Assembly: GCF_023343835.1 (NCBI RefSeq)
Contig: NC_064435.1
Location: 64,242,134 to 64,306,133 of the forward strand
Direction of reading: 5' to 3'
DNA: 64,000 nt
Source of the DNA: Lagopus muta
Lineage: Eukaryota; Chordata; Aves; Galliformes; Phasianidae
The notes under the pieces were generated by a model, which saw only the letters and a list, made by a program, of their open reading frames with translations, made no database searches and was not told where the DNA came from. The translations under genes were made by a program, and so were the position numbers. Within the stretch, counting starts at the first letter, position 1. Each line of letters starts with the position of its first letter. This document shows, one piece after another, positions 1-12,840 of this stretch.

Positions 1-868
1 ATTTGAGGAAAAAAAAAACAAACAAGCAAACAAAAAAAAACAAACCAGGAATAACTTGAAAAAAAAAATAATTTCACCTTGCCAGGGTTATGAAATGAAA
101 AATGTACATATGTTTCATCTTTCTGTAAGATTAAGGGAGGCAGATACAGAGATAGAGGTTACCATACTATAAATTTTCTCTGCACAGCAGAAAGAGCACA
201 GCTGGAATAGATGCCAGAACAGATTCTCTTTATACTGTTCAGTTGTACAGTGCTAAGTGCAGAAAGAGGATGCTATGTTTTTATGTTCAAAGCAAGTGCT
301 GCTTTCACCTTATGCAGAGATGATTTTGTCCAGTTATGAACTTACCTACGAACGTTTTATGTTAATATCCGCCTAAACTTAAGATTATTTTGGTGGCGGG
401 TACATGGAATGATGAAAAGGGAAGCAGCAAAATGTTTTCTTGTGTGGAAGATTGCCTTGGCAATCAAGAAATTGCTACATACAGTGAATACGAATGAAAA
501 GTCTAAATGTTTGTCGCTCTGTGATGGATATGTCCAGGTTGCTCAGGTTTTAAAGGGCTAGCATTACCAGAGTAACAATTCTGGTGTTAGGCATTCAGCT
601 GCCATTCCAGAATGCCTGTTGGAAGCTATCTGGTTTAGATCCAAATCAAGCCCTATCTGATGATGATGTATGATTCTGATGTATCTCAGTGAATTACTTG
701 GCAGTGCCCCCTCTTCTTGAGTCTTTGGGGTCACAGTTTGACAACATCATTTGCAGTGGCAGAGTGACATAAATATTGCCACACCTCATTGCAAGCTGCT
801 CTCTACCCTTCTATCTACAGGTGTGCTTTCATCTATAGCCATGTTGTAAATCTGCCTTGGTTGCTCTT
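1..868. other. Unique AT-rich DNA with A-rich left edge
   Basis: The first 70 bases are A-rich low-complexity DNA: A runs of 9-10 at about 9-18, 32-40 and 59-68, separated by CAAA-like units. No polyadenylated gene body precedes it inside the window, so I cannot tell whether it is the tail of an element that starts outside. The rest shows no recognisable repeat, RNA gene or open frame of interest. Confidence 0.6.
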
Positions 869-885
869 AAATAAATAAATAAATA
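869..885. repeat. (AAAT)n microsatellite
   Basis: About four tandem AAAT units, seen directly. Short simple repeat with no adjoining transposon. Confidence 0.85.
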
Positions 886-3258
886 TTTCTGAAATAGACA
901 CTTCAAAGCCAGATCAGCTTGTGGCAGAAACGCATGACTTTACACGAATATAGCCAAGCTGTAGGGTGGACAGCCACAGGGAACCTGGCAGTACCTGCAG
1001 TCAGGACTGCTGTGAAAAGCTTTGCAATGGAAAATTGCAGCTCTTGCTGTGGATTAAGGAAGCACTATTTTATATAAGGAATCTGAAGCAAAAATGGGGC
1101 TAAGGACTCTTGTATGACAGACAATAGAATAGAGCTTTGTTAAAATAGCTTTGTTTTTGCGCAGACCTGAAGGATGTACTAATTCATGATCCAAAAGAAC
1201 CTGTTCTACAACCATAAGCTATAAGATAGGTATATCCGTACTAACACTTTCACCAAGGTGAAAGGAAATCCTGCCTAGCAACTCACACTTCTAGCAGGGC
1301 TACTTCCAAAATATGGGAATGCTCACTGTTCCCATTACCAGCTAGAAAGCACTCTCCAAAACCAAATTAAGAGATTTTTTTTAAACAAGAAAACACTGTT
1401 CAGATGTCCGAGCCCATTCAAATACTGAGAGAATTAAGATCTGGGCTAAATTTGAACTGTGGCAGTTTCCAAACAAGTCCTAATGCAGTAAAGCCTTTTC
1501 TGCCTTTTGTGCCTTTAAACAATTCTTCAAATCTCAGTGTTTAAAAAAGATATATAATTTTTGTCAGCTACATAAATACAGATAAATTCTCCATAATGAT
1601 GGTTCATGGTTCAGTACTTCTAATTTATAGAAGTTACAGATATAGAAAAATTATGAAGCAACTCAAGGTTTAGGTAGGATTAGGGCTGAATTAGGCTCAA
1701 GTGGAAACATTCCCCTTGAGAATGGGCAGTTGCACTGTTCTGTAACCACTGAACAGTCTCTAACTGCAAGAAATGCTGCCTTCCTAGCAGTGTTGATGAA
1801 ACATCTGCTTACTATTAAAGCGTATAAAATAAAAACAAGAAAGATCTCTTCTGATTGAGTGATTTTAGAAACAAAACAGAAATGAGTGCATATGTTCTCC
1901 ACGTTGGGGAACTTGGTCTGCTAGTGTTAAGTGATGTTAGAACAGCAGGACAGATACTAGAGAGAGGCTGTGGAAGGGTTAGGGATGGTGTGGGGGCATA
2001 TTTCAAGAGCTTTCTTCTGCAGCAGCCTGAGCCTGTACTGGCCAAGGAAGGGTACCTTAGAGGCTGGATGCAGCATGGGTGCAGGTGCTTGTGCTTGCTT
2101 CCTGATCCTGCTGGGCTGTGCTGACAAGTTTGTTCACACAGGGCATTTCATCCCAGCTGTCTCATAATCCCTACTAGTTCTTACTTGTTCAGACATCCTC
2201 TTCTCTGGAGAAAGGGCAAACTGTCAGGTCTTGAGTACAGGATAAAAATAGCCATTTGAAAAGAACAGTAATTTCCAGTTTCGCATGAAATGAAGTGCCT
2301 CCACTTTAAGATGGGTACTGCTTAGAATGTGGGCTATGTGGAACAGGATACTAAACAAAATGGGACACTTACCATTACTAACAACCCTGGACTTTGCCTC
2401 TTAGCTTCCCTCTATTGTATGGTCTGCGTAAGAGGAAGAGAAAGCTCAGGATCTGAATCATGAACAGCTGCAACAGGGAAGATTGTTTTTATTATGAACT
2501 TATCAGTTCTGGTTTGAAAGCCAAGAGAGTCTGTGCCTATTAACTTTTGGTTTCATGTCCACTTTTCTTCAATATCTATTTTTTGCACGTTTTATTAAGC
2601 AAGCATTTAGATTGGGGCAAATTTCTAAAGAGCAAATTCCATAATGTGTGGCAGTAGTCTCAGTAAAATTTTTAAATACATTTCTTTTAGCAGTGGATCT
2701 TGTGAGCTGTGGTCTGTCAGTAAGCATGTGAAACTGAGTGATGGTCAGAGAAGAAGAGGTCATAAGGAGAGCCGAGTTCTTTACCATTAAGGGACCTAAC
2801 AAGCTTGCAGGACAGCACAAATGCAGGCAAAATAATTGTGACTGTTCCTGTCACTGATCAGGAATGCTGCTGTGTGCTGCAATAGCAGGGAGGCCTGACT
2901 AAAACTAAGTTAAGAGAAATGAAAAAGATAAGCTACTAAGTTGCACATACGAAGCAAATATTTCCATAATACTTATATTATGAGAGCATTTTAAAGCCTT
3001 TCTAGATATGAAAGTTAGTGTTATTTTTCTGAAGTTATTGCTGTCAGTGATCTATAGCTTATCTTTGTTACCTGTTTTTATACAACCTAGGAAACAGACA
3101 AGAGTTGATTGCTGGAAATTGAATGAGTGGTGGGTTGTAGCATGTACACCTGTAACAAGAAGAGCATCATCTGAGTAGTGTACGAGGAGATCACTGAGCT
3201 TAACTTACTCTATTTAAGTCATTTTGTGTTAAAGGTTAGGTGTCACTTCTGTCACATA
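886..3258. other. Unique non-coding DNA
   Basis: No transposon, RNA gene or supported exon seen. Overlapping open frames of 65-89 codons on both strands around 1660-2170 show no domain, and frames are open on both strands at once, as expected by chance where stop codons are locally sparse. Confidence 0.6.
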
Positions 3259-3505
3259 CAATCATGGAGTCATTAAGGTTGGAAAAGACCATGAAGATCA
3301 CCTAGTCCAACTGCCAGCCCATCCCTACCATGCCCACTGACCATGTCCCTCAGTGCCATACTCACACGTTTCCTGAACACCTCCAAGGACAGTGACTCCA
3401 CCGCCTCCCTGGGCAGCCTGTTCCAATGCATGACAATTTGGAGAGAAAATTTGTTCTAATATCCAACCTGAACCTCCTGTGGCATGTGCAGCTTAAGGCC
3501 ATTGA
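3259..3505 (-). mobile_element. CR1 LINE, 3' fragment (minus)
   Basis: The plus strand reads as the reverse complement of a CR1 3' end. A decayed tail (AATCATGGAGTCATT) is followed by AAGGTTGGAAAAGACCAT and then the CTCCCTGGGCAGCCTGTTCC block typical of the end of ORF2 and the 3' UTR. About 245 bp remain, so the copy is strongly 5'-truncated, as is usual for CR1. It encodes nothing functional. The match is to the family pattern as known; the subfamily was not determined. Confidence 0.93.
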
Positions 3506-4704
3506 AGTCTATATTTCATCGGAAGCTTACCTTTAGTACAGTGACTATGATATTTGTAACATCTGAGATGAGTTCAGCAGACTTGTGAAAAGCATATGAC
3601 ATCTTCAGATAAGCCTGGAGAATAAGAATGGAAGACTGTGCATGAGATATAAAAGCTTTGTGGAAAAGGGCAGCTTCTCCATTCTCTGCATTCATATGAG
3701 GTGCAATTTATTTTATGTTCATCTAAATCTTCATTAGCTGTCTCCACAACCAAGAAGAAGTCAGTCTGTTGTGAATTGTAGTTGGTCTGACTGCAATCAT
3801 AGCAGCATATAGCTATATTCCTTCCGTTTGTTTTGCATCTAGAATTTTCTTTTTTTCTTCAGAATGAGAACTGAAAGGATGGTGCTTAAGTGTATTAGAT
3901 TTTATTGACTGCAAGAAAAGAATGATTGTTTGAATTCACTTTAGGGAAGATTTATGTGATGTGTTTTAAAAAAAATTTGAAACAATGTGGCACTAACATT
4001 TTGTTTTCCAGGTCTGAATTTTGTTCAGTGAATGAGCCCAAATTTAGAATTTCCCTGAGTTATTCATCTAGATTTTAGGGTTTTTAAAAGGAATAAAGCT
4101 TTTTTTTTTTTTTTTTTTTGAGGGGGAGTAGGGGTTGGGGATTATACTGTCAGTCCCTTTGTTCTCTGTTCGATAGCTGTTTGGAGAGGGAAAAAAGAGA
4201 AAAACAACATAGCAATAATCTGCAGAATGCCTTGTGATCTTTTTTTTTTTCCATTGCCAAGCTCATAGTGGACAGCTAGGCTTACACACTGAGCTGATCC
4301 CATCATATTCCATTGATGGAAAATAGTTTTCGTTCTGGCTAAGTTGAACCCTGATGGTTTTTCATGAGAGGGGAGGAATAATTACTGTGCCTTGCTCCTT
4401 CTCATCAGCATGTTGGCCCACTGCCTGGCTTTTTAGTACCAGGTGTTACAGGCAGCAGTAACTTGTTCTGTTTTTCACTACCTCGTCCTTCAGCAACCAG
4501 TGTTTTCATGGTCGTTTCACCTTGTTTGCTAATGGCCCCGCTTTCTAACACCCAGCTATCTTACTTCCACCGTGATGTTGTGTGCTGATACTTTACCATT
4601 AATCATTTTCACTTCTTCAACTACTTGAGTATTCACAAGGTGTCTCAAAGTTTGTTTTATGTTGCTCTGTTCTCTTTCTGCTGTTTTTCCTCTCATTCTT
4701 CAAG
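3506..4704. other. Unique DNA with T-rich tracts
   Basis: Contains a 20-base T run at 4100-4119 followed by a G-rich stretch (about 4120-4140) and a second T run of about 10 near 4239. The stretch just before 4705 is pyrimidine-rich (about 4661-4702). No transposon recognised. Confidence 0.55.
4100..4119. repeat. Poly(T) run of 20
   Basis: Twenty consecutive T, immediately followed by a G-rich segment. No retroposed gene body is visible on the minus strand beyond it, so it is probably a free-standing homopolymer rather than the tail of a processed pseudogene. Confidence 0.9.
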
Positions 4705-4756
4705 GACTCCTATACAAATACAAGCAGATGGCTATCAAGCGAGTTGCAATCAAATG
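4705..4756 (+). other. Candidate cryptic exon (52 nt)
   Basis: A long pyrimidine tract (about 4661-4702) ends in TTCTTCAAG at 4704. Fifty-two bases follow, and then GTGAGC begins at 4757, a good donor hexamer next to ATG at the exon edge. All three forward frames are open across the 52 bases. The length is not a multiple of three, so inclusion would shift the reading frame. I recognise none of the three peptides. Similar acceptor-donor pairs arise by chance (another lies near 58280-58331), so this is a weak candidate only. Confidence 0.18.
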
Positions 4757-7720
4757 GTGAGCTTATGCTTTGACCAAGAGAATACATAAATGTATTCTTT
4801 TTCCTTGTAGGCCAGCTTAGAATGTTTTTTTATCAGGTGACCTTTCCCCACTTCTGTGGAGTATTAATGCAGTCAGGGTGCAGTGGCGGTTACTTTCTGT
4901 AGGCAGTTATGCTTTTGCGTTCAGGAATGATAAAATTTAATGGACTGATGCTGTTATAAAATCACGATGAGGTATTGCACCAAACAGAACAGTTCATTCA
5001 TTTGACCTCATAGAAAATACTGGTGTGGTCCATGTTTTGGCTAAATCTAGCTGGTCCATTCTAGTAGTATTTGGTCAGAGCTGCAGCCTGTGGGGAGCAG
5101 CCCATGGTGGGGTAGGAGGGCTGGGAGATCTGTGTCTGTAGGAAGCACACACAGGATCACTTTGTGAAGGAGGGGTCCTGACTGGAGTGACTATGAAGGA
5201 GCAGCAGAGACAAAGTGTTATGGACTGACCCAGCCCCTATTCCCCGTTCCCCTGTGGTGCACAGTGAGGGAGGCGGTAGGAGAAGACGAACTGGGGGGAA
5301 GGTGGTTTTGGTTTGCTTTTGGTTCTCACTACTCCAGGCTGTTATCAGTAGACAATAAATTATATTAATTCCTTTATGCTGAGGCTGTTTTGCTGTGATG
5401 GCAATTGGCAAGTGATCTCTGAGTCTTTTTTTCAACTCTTGAGCTTTACTTTTCGCACTGTGTTTTCTAGACCTCCTCCTTTGTAGAAGAGGGGTGTTTT
5501 GTTAACTACAGAGGGGGGAGTGTGAGAGCAGTGTGGTGGAGCTGTGCTTTGTTGCCTATCTGTTGTTAAACCAGCCAGCTCTTTGAGAGCTGAAAGATGT
5601 TATATTTGTTCTAATTGCTTTACCGGAAATGAGTTGACAGCCTCTCTTGTCCATCTGTTAGCTGGCTGGAAAATGGGCACCAGTATCTGTACAGCAGTCA
5701 GCCAGCCAACAGCCCCCTTTATCTGCGTAAGAGAGGTAGAAGATAGATGTTGGCACATCTTACCAGGATTTTGGTGTCTGTCTTTGAAGGAAAAGCTTTG
5801 TGGATGTGTGGATGAAATTGAGCTCTGCTGTTGTGGCAAAGCTGTGCTGCCATGGCACAGATGATCAGAGAGGTTTCCTTTTCATTTACAGTGAGCATGG
5901 TAAAATATTTTAGCTTGGGGAAACTGCTGCCTGCGGTGACCCTGTCCAGACTGAGTTATGTCTGGTTATAAAATAGTGATTTATTATTTGAGTTATGGGG
6001 CCTTTTGGGAAGGAGCGAAAATTGCAGTAGGATGTGGGGTATAAAGCCACAGTGGAACCCACAGGAAAACAGTGGAGACAACACCTCAACACTTACTACC
6101 AGGCCACAGGCTTCCTGTTTATGTTATATTAAAAGAGTTGGAAAAGGCCTGACTGCCCACATGCATGAGTTCTGGCAGGCTCCTGACGTCTGCTGCCAGC
6201 CCAGGACTCCTCATTGCACTACAGCCCTTCAGGCTGGTGCTCAGACACTGTTCTTTTATTTTTCTTGGTCCCTCCGGTCCCAAAATATCAATACTTTTAA
6301 GATATTGTAAACAAAAAATATTTGAACAGATTACTAGGAGGTACTGCTCAGGCCTGCTCTGCCGTGCTAGACTGCTAAAGCAAATGTTGAGGAAAGACTT
6401 TTCTTTATAAAAAGGGTCTGAGAATGCTGTCTGTCTTCAGGTTTTTGTTGTTTTTTAATTTTGCAGGGTTTTTGGTAAACTTAAACTGCAGAAATGCTGA
6501 TGTATTTCTTCTGACTCATGGTATGATATAGAACTATATGAAAGGGCTCTGTTCCAGGAAAAAGGAATCACTGGCTCGCATCCTAACAACTAGATGTTTT
6601 ATGGCTCTCGGCCCTTAATGATGCATAGATATGATTCAGATCCCTTCATTCAGCGCTGCATCTCACAAATCCCCTTGGCTGAGGTTTAGCCAGGCCATGC
6701 TCCCTCACCTGTGACACTGTTCCAAGTTAGACTGTGATCACGATCTATTGCATAGCTGGCTGTGGGGCCCAAACCAGAAAAGCTGTGATGACCTATCACC
6801 CTGGAAGACACATATTTCTTTTTGATGGGTTGTCTCTGCTGTTCTGCTGAGGCGCCTGCTCACAGCCTGGCTCTTAAAATTCACGACTAGCACTGTCAAG
6901 CTGTTCTGTCCATGCTGTCACTGTGACTAATTCCACCCACATGCAGCATCTTTATCCTGTACAGGGCAAGGGGAGGTGCCTTGCATCTTATGTTACCAGT
7001 CAGTGGGGGGCCCTGCAGACCTGCTGCATTGGTATCATCTACAAACTTTGATTACTGATGTTTCCCTGTCTGGGTCTGCCTCTCTTAGCGCGAACAACTC
7101 TGTAGCTCTTTAATACTTCCCAAATTTGCACATTCCTTTCTATATTGGTGCCTCTGTGCCTTATTATTTCAGTGGAGTAGCTAATTAAAAAGCAGAATCT
7201 CAGAATCTCAATATAATTGGCATTTTTTCTTCCTCCCTTCCTGTATTTTGCTTCTGAACTTGGTTTGTAGCCTGGAGCTCAACAGTGGGGAGCTTTCTGT
7301 CTGTGTTTGTTGCTGAGCAGAGATGGGAAGGGCTCAGAGCAGCTTTGTAACGCTGATGAGACTGGAGATGGAGGGAAGGAAATATTCTTCTGGCCCTCAT
7401 GAATGAGTGCAAGGCTGAGAAATGGCACGTCAGACTACTACACTTGATTCTGATACAGTTACATTATCGAGGTTGTGGCCCTCTATTCATTCTTGATGTG
7501 GAAGGTCAGTAGTGCTGTCCTGTGTGTGCTCAGAATAGGCCACTGAAATGGCTTAACATGCTTGTAACACCAGAACCAAGAGGTTTGGTACCCTGCAGTT
7601 TTTTGTTCTGTGCCAGCATGGATAAGTCAGCATAGATAAGAGCTTTATTTCCCTTGCTTGTAGTATTTATGGAATCTCTCCTTCACTCAGGTGTGTGTTT
7701 TTATGAAATCTGTAGAGACC

Positions 7721-7757
7721 TCAGAAACCTGTACCATACTGACAGTACAGGTTCTGA
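7721..7757. other. Imperfect hairpin, 13-bp stem
   Basis: The left arm TCAGAAACCTGTAC pairs with the right arm GTACAGGTTCTGA with a single one-base bulge, around a loop of about 10 nt. Too short for a typical pre-miRNA. No associated repeat. Confidence 0.7.
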
Positions 7758-10717
7758 AGAGAAACAGAGCAAACAAAACTTGCATCAGCTGAATTTTCAT
7801 GGCAAACCAGGTTGAACAAAGGAAAAATAGCAGCTCTTGGTTTTTTTTTTCTGTCCTGCTTCTGCAACACTGTTAGAATTGTTTAAGTGTTTTTGTCCTG
7901 TTGTTTCCTTGTTGGAGTTTGGGTACTGTGCCTCTTCAGGCTATGAGAGATGGCTTGTGCTGAAGCTCAGGAAAGCAGTGATTTAGTGGAGAGGTGCCCC
8001 CTAGCAAGGGGCTCCTTTTTTACTCATACTCATCAGCAAGTGAAAGCACGTGCTGTGCAGCAGTGAGATAACCTTAAGTATTGCCTTCAGAGTCATTCAT
8101 CTCCTTGGTGCCTGGAGCTGAACCTGAACAGCAAACTCCAACTGTCTCAGCAGAGAATGAGGGATATGGCTCATGCTAGTACTGAAGTGCTAGTTCAATA
8201 GCCACTCACAGTTATAAGAGGCTGAAGTTAGATGCATTGACAAGAGATGCTGGGGATGAGGGTGCCTAACCTAGAAGATATTATTGATTTATCATACGTT
8301 GTCTTTCCCAAGTTTATTTTGCTTCCCCCTCAACTTTTTTCTTTCACCTGAAGCTTTTTTTTTAATTCCTTTTTCCTTCCTCCATTGATTAAGACTGTGG
8401 AATTGAAGTAATACTGCTCATAAAGGTTCTTAATGAAAGTAAATAGGTCTCTCGATGAAACTCAAACTATCACTGTTCAAAGTATCTAAGGAATTCTTAG
8501 CTGAAGTCAGTGCCTCGTGGCAGAGATTTATATTTTTATTCAAGTACAGTTCACCACAAGATTTGGAGATCGTTGGTTTGAAAGGTAGTGAGACCCTCAT
8601 CTCAAACAACTTTTTATTTAAGAGCTTTCTGATTAAAGATGGTCATAAATGACGACTTCGGATTTGTTTCTGTGTGGTGAAGTTGCATGATGGGTACCTC
8701 ACGCCACCGCATTAATAGCTGCCCAGAGGAAATTTTGGGGAAGGAGGAAGGCCATTATGAGAAACTGGGAGAAGGCAGGACATAATATCTCTTGCTAAAG
8801 ATATTTTAGCGTCGGAGAAGTGGATGAGCCCTATTCATTTTAAGAGGAGAGGGGGATATTGGCCTGCTCCATCCCTTGCAGCTCTGCAGGGCCTGGGTGA
8901 AAATGCTGGAGTGGACTAAGAGCAGAGCATGATGATCCAAATGGGGAAGTGTACCTTTGTTGGATGGAGGGTGATGGAGGGAGGCTTCTATTGGCAGTAT
9001 CACCATCTCAGTGATGTATCTCAGTGACTTCAGTAGACATCTGCAGAACTCAGGACTGATTCCTATTGCATGTATTTAAGCAGTGCTTTTTCTTCCCTTT
9101 TTCCCCCCTCCCAGTTTTGTCTGTCATGTTTCCATACAGTTCTTGTTGCAGCACAACTTTCAAACCAACACTAGTGGTTCCTGAGCAAGTGCTGCAGTAC
9201 AATCTTTGGAGATAACCCAAACAGCACAAGCTATTTGTCATCATTTGCCTGTATTGTTCTGTGGCACATGAAGTGCCAACAGGTGCCATTTAAGATGCTT
9301 CTCTCTCTCACAGTGACTTTTTAATAGCTGCAGAATGATCCCTGCTGCCCTTGCATAGCCAGGCCAGCTGGCTGTACGTATCCCAAGGCTGTGACTCCAC
9401 CAGCAACTTTTAAATTAAAACTCAGAAACTAGTGTAAGTTCACAGAAGAGTAAAGCATTGAGTGTAGGGACTGCTATCGAAAGGCAAGAGCACAGATTTT
9501 TCAGCCAACTCTGGAAGGCCTGTTGTTCATCTGCCAGTGCATTGTTCCAGCCTGAGAATGGGCACCCTGCCATTCTCACAGATGGGCAGAAGAGCAGGCT
9601 GGAAGGAGATGGGCATTGCGTGTCAAATGTTTCTGTTAGTGGACTGCAACCTGGGATCTTCAGATAACAGCTCTTACAACAAGGGCCTGTAGTTGTGGGC
9701 TGGTTACGGTGTAGATGAACATGTTATGAAAAACGGAGACAAATGTTTATTCTAATATGGTAAGTACCCAGATACGGTAACTCCTGACAGACAGCCAAGC
9801 TGCAGGAGACTGAAACTGTATACTGAAAGATCTAGGGTTACTGAATTACTTTAGAAAATGCCTCCAATATGAATCTTTCCTCTGCACAAACCCTTTTTCC
9901 TTGAGTGCCCCCACAGGGATAAGCTCAAAGGCAAGCAGCGCATAGAAGGCTGTTTAGTTGGGAACTGCATTTGTGAGACATTTTTATGTGGACGGCCCAC
10001 AGCATTTTGGTGAAATAAAATGCCAAGTTAACAAAAGTGTTATGAAAATGAATCTGCTGTGATTGAAAAATCTGGGCCATATTTTTTATAAGTGCGCTAA
10101 GATCCAGAAAATGAGTTCTTTGGACTAGATATTCCAGGCTATAATGAGGTTTGGGATGGACATGTAAGATGTGCAAATTTTTCTTCTAGCTTTTCACCCT
10201 GCTGTTCTTGTGCAAACACTGTCACAACTCATGTCCTGGAAGAGATGAATTATGTTTTCTTCAGTCCAGAGTGCTTTGCTCATATCCCATTATGAGAGTG
10301 GATTAACAGGTCCCTCCAACAAACTTTCTGTCTCTGTAAGTACAAAAGCAGACTTTGGGGCAGGAGGGGAAATTGGCCTGTTCTATTCGTATCCGAGTTC
10401 ACTCTGCTGTGTTTGATCCAGCCCTTTGAGCTGTGCATGGCACCAGAACTGTTTGAGTGATGCTGGGTTTTTTTAGCTAACAAGAACAAACACCCATCTG
10501 TTTGTAACTTGCCCGTTCTGAGCTGATAGCAAGCTGCTTTGTTGAGTTTTGTAGAAAAAAATAGAGATTATACATCTCAATTGGACATTAACGCTGATGC
10601 CTATTTTATTCTGAAATTCTGATTACTGGTATGCACTGTCTTGTAGGTTTGGAGGACTTGGGGTAATTCTCGTTGCACTCTTAAAGAAGTACCTGACCTT
10701 TTCTTTTTCATGATTAG

Positions 10718-10740
10718 AGTGACATCTTTGTGATGTCACT
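10718..10740. other. Perfect 9-bp hairpin
   Basis: AGTGACATC and GATGTCACT are exact reverse complements around a five-base loop (TTTGT). A short structure of unknown role, seen directly. Confidence 0.75.
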
Positions 10741-12770
10741 GCATTTACACTCTGTGGTAGTATTCAGCTATTTGTACAGCAGTAACAGCAGCTCATAACG
10801 TGCTGTGACTTGGAGCATTGTGTAGGCTGACCTGAATGAGCTAGCTCCGGCTCAGATACCTTTGCACTGAAGACATATTGTGTGATGGGAATGCATCAAA
10901 TAAATCTTCTCTCCTCTGCCTTCATTAAGGCCAAACAAGAGAGTTTTAGGATTATACCTATAACATGAAAGCATCTTCAGATGCTCCAGTCTCCAGGAAG
11001 CTGCACAAGAAGCAGCAACAGCAAGATCTGAGATATCTTATGTTTTGGGAATCTGAAGAGATGGGCAGAATTAGTTTAATTAAAGCAATTATTTAGGGAC
11101 CTTGAGGACTAAAGCTCTTGTCTTGATTATTTGAAGCATCTGCCTATTGGGACTGAGGAGGTTGATTGGCTTGATTCTTGTTGCCATCACTTCCCTGGTG
11201 ACTGTGCTGTGTGTGTTTCAGCTTGTGGGGTGGCTGTATATGTGACACTGAGAAACATTTACTGCTACCTGGCATGAGTTACAGTTAGTGCCCCTCTCTG
11301 CCCAGATGTTTCTTGGAAAAGTGACAGAATAAAAGCACTTGCACTGCCTAGCAGCACCGCAGATGTGTAATTTAAAGTGTGTTTCTTTGTGCTGCAGCTG
11401 TGGGCAGTTAAGGAGTTTTTAGAGGGAAAATGGAGATGTACCCTCGAACATCAGACTTTGTGCCTTCGTGGGACTGACTGATGTTTCCTCATGTTTCACT
11501 GCTGCTGGTTAAATATGAATCCTGGAGGTATGGTCCTGACTGAGCCCCACTACAGTTATAAGGCTGAAGTTCAACTCTTATTGAGGTGTTTCCTGAGGAT
11601 GCATGCTTATCTTTAAGTGCTAGGATTCCACTGATAATAACCTAATATATATTTGTAGATGGGTGAACTCTCCAAATTGCTTTCTCTTCTTCTATTTTGC
11701 ATCTTAAAATGCTGTCTTTAAAATAAAGGAGTTTAATGACATTTTTAGGCAATTACCAGTTCAGAAATTGAAAGCTAGAGATGATCCTATTCAACTTATG
11801 TATAAAATAGAGAAGTTATACTCAAGATATCATGGGCTCTGCTGAACAGCAGTAATATCCCAGAGATGGCTCAAGACACCCCAGGGGGGTTTAGTATCTG
11901 GGCAGGTTCAGGTGGGCCCCAGTATTTTCAGCCTTCTGAGCCTGCATTACTCTCTTCCCAGTCTTGCTGGCATGCTTTTAGGCACAATGCTCTCCATTTA
12001 CCACTTAAGAGTGCAAATGGATCCATAATACCTCCCTGTTCTGGTGCAGGTAGTGAATCCCACTGCTCTTTTGAAGAATTTGCCAGCTCCTGAGTTCAGC
12101 AAAGCATGGAAGAGGAGACAAAAACAGGCTTGGGGAAGGTTCCTAACCCGAGTATTTTGTACTTCAGCTACAGCAAGAACTGCGTAGTTGTACACAAAAC
12201 AATAAGTTGCTTCAATCTCCCTTTCACTGAGGAGTATTAATTAAAATTAGGCACAAGTTCTGAAGAATTCAGATTCTGTGGGGCTGTGGGGTTTCTTTTC
12301 TGAATTGCATGTTTCTGTGGTGATAGCTTCTTTCTTTGTCACCTATCCGCAAGCAAACAGTTGCTCTTCCATTTTCCACAATATTGCTCCAATTCCCATC
12401 TTCTCTTTTAAGTATTGACCTTCTCCTTGTCTCCCCTCTGTGGTCTTCAAGCCTGACACCTGAGTCTTTGTTCTGCTTCTGTGGAAATTGGATTCTTTCT
12501 GCAACTTCCAGAGAAGTAATGGGAAAACAACTTTATCAAGGACACTGTGACTCTTTTGGTCCCCCAAGTTGCATTGGTTCAGTTATTGACAATCATTAAC
12601 TATCAGCCTCTTTTGAGATAGATCTTCCAACAATTTTTTCCTCTCTTCGAGCTACATGGAGTAGCAGGCAGAACACAGTAAAAGTTATAAGAATAGAGAT
12701 GGTTCATAAAATCAAATTGAAATTCATAAATCATGCTTAGGCAGATTGCCTGCATTGTCTTTCACCCATC

Positions 12771-12840
12771 CATTATGGAAAAAATGGGCGTATTTATACG
12801 CACACTGTCTCTCCATAAGTAACACGTTTCCATCATAATG
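12771..12840. other. Nested inverted repeat in AT-rich DNA
   Basis: The outer arms CATTATGGAAA (12771-12781) and TTTCCATCATAATG (12827-12840) are complementary apart from a three-base ATG insertion. Between them lies a second palindrome, GCGTAT-TT-ATACGC (12788-12801). It could be a remnant of a tiny inverted-repeat transposon or a fold of no consequence. No target-site duplication is evident. Confidence 0.55.

Noticed and set aside
1663..2167. Overlapping open frames on both strands (65-89 codons)
   Set aside because: No domain, no splice or promoter context; mutual overlap on both strands indicates local scarcity of stops.
5544..5864. 106-codon Cys-rich plus frame
   Set aside because: No recognisable cysteine-spaced domain, a minus frame is open over the same DNA, and nothing supports transcription.
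7991..8006. CTCF-like GGTGCCCCCTAG
   Set aside because: Only the core matches; the positions beyond it disagree with the consensus. A second weak match near 40128 was also dropped.
679..9027. Shared 16-mer TGATGTATCTCAGTGA at about 678 and 9012
   Set aside because: One match of this length between two points of a 64-kb window is not beyond chance, and the flanks do not extend it.
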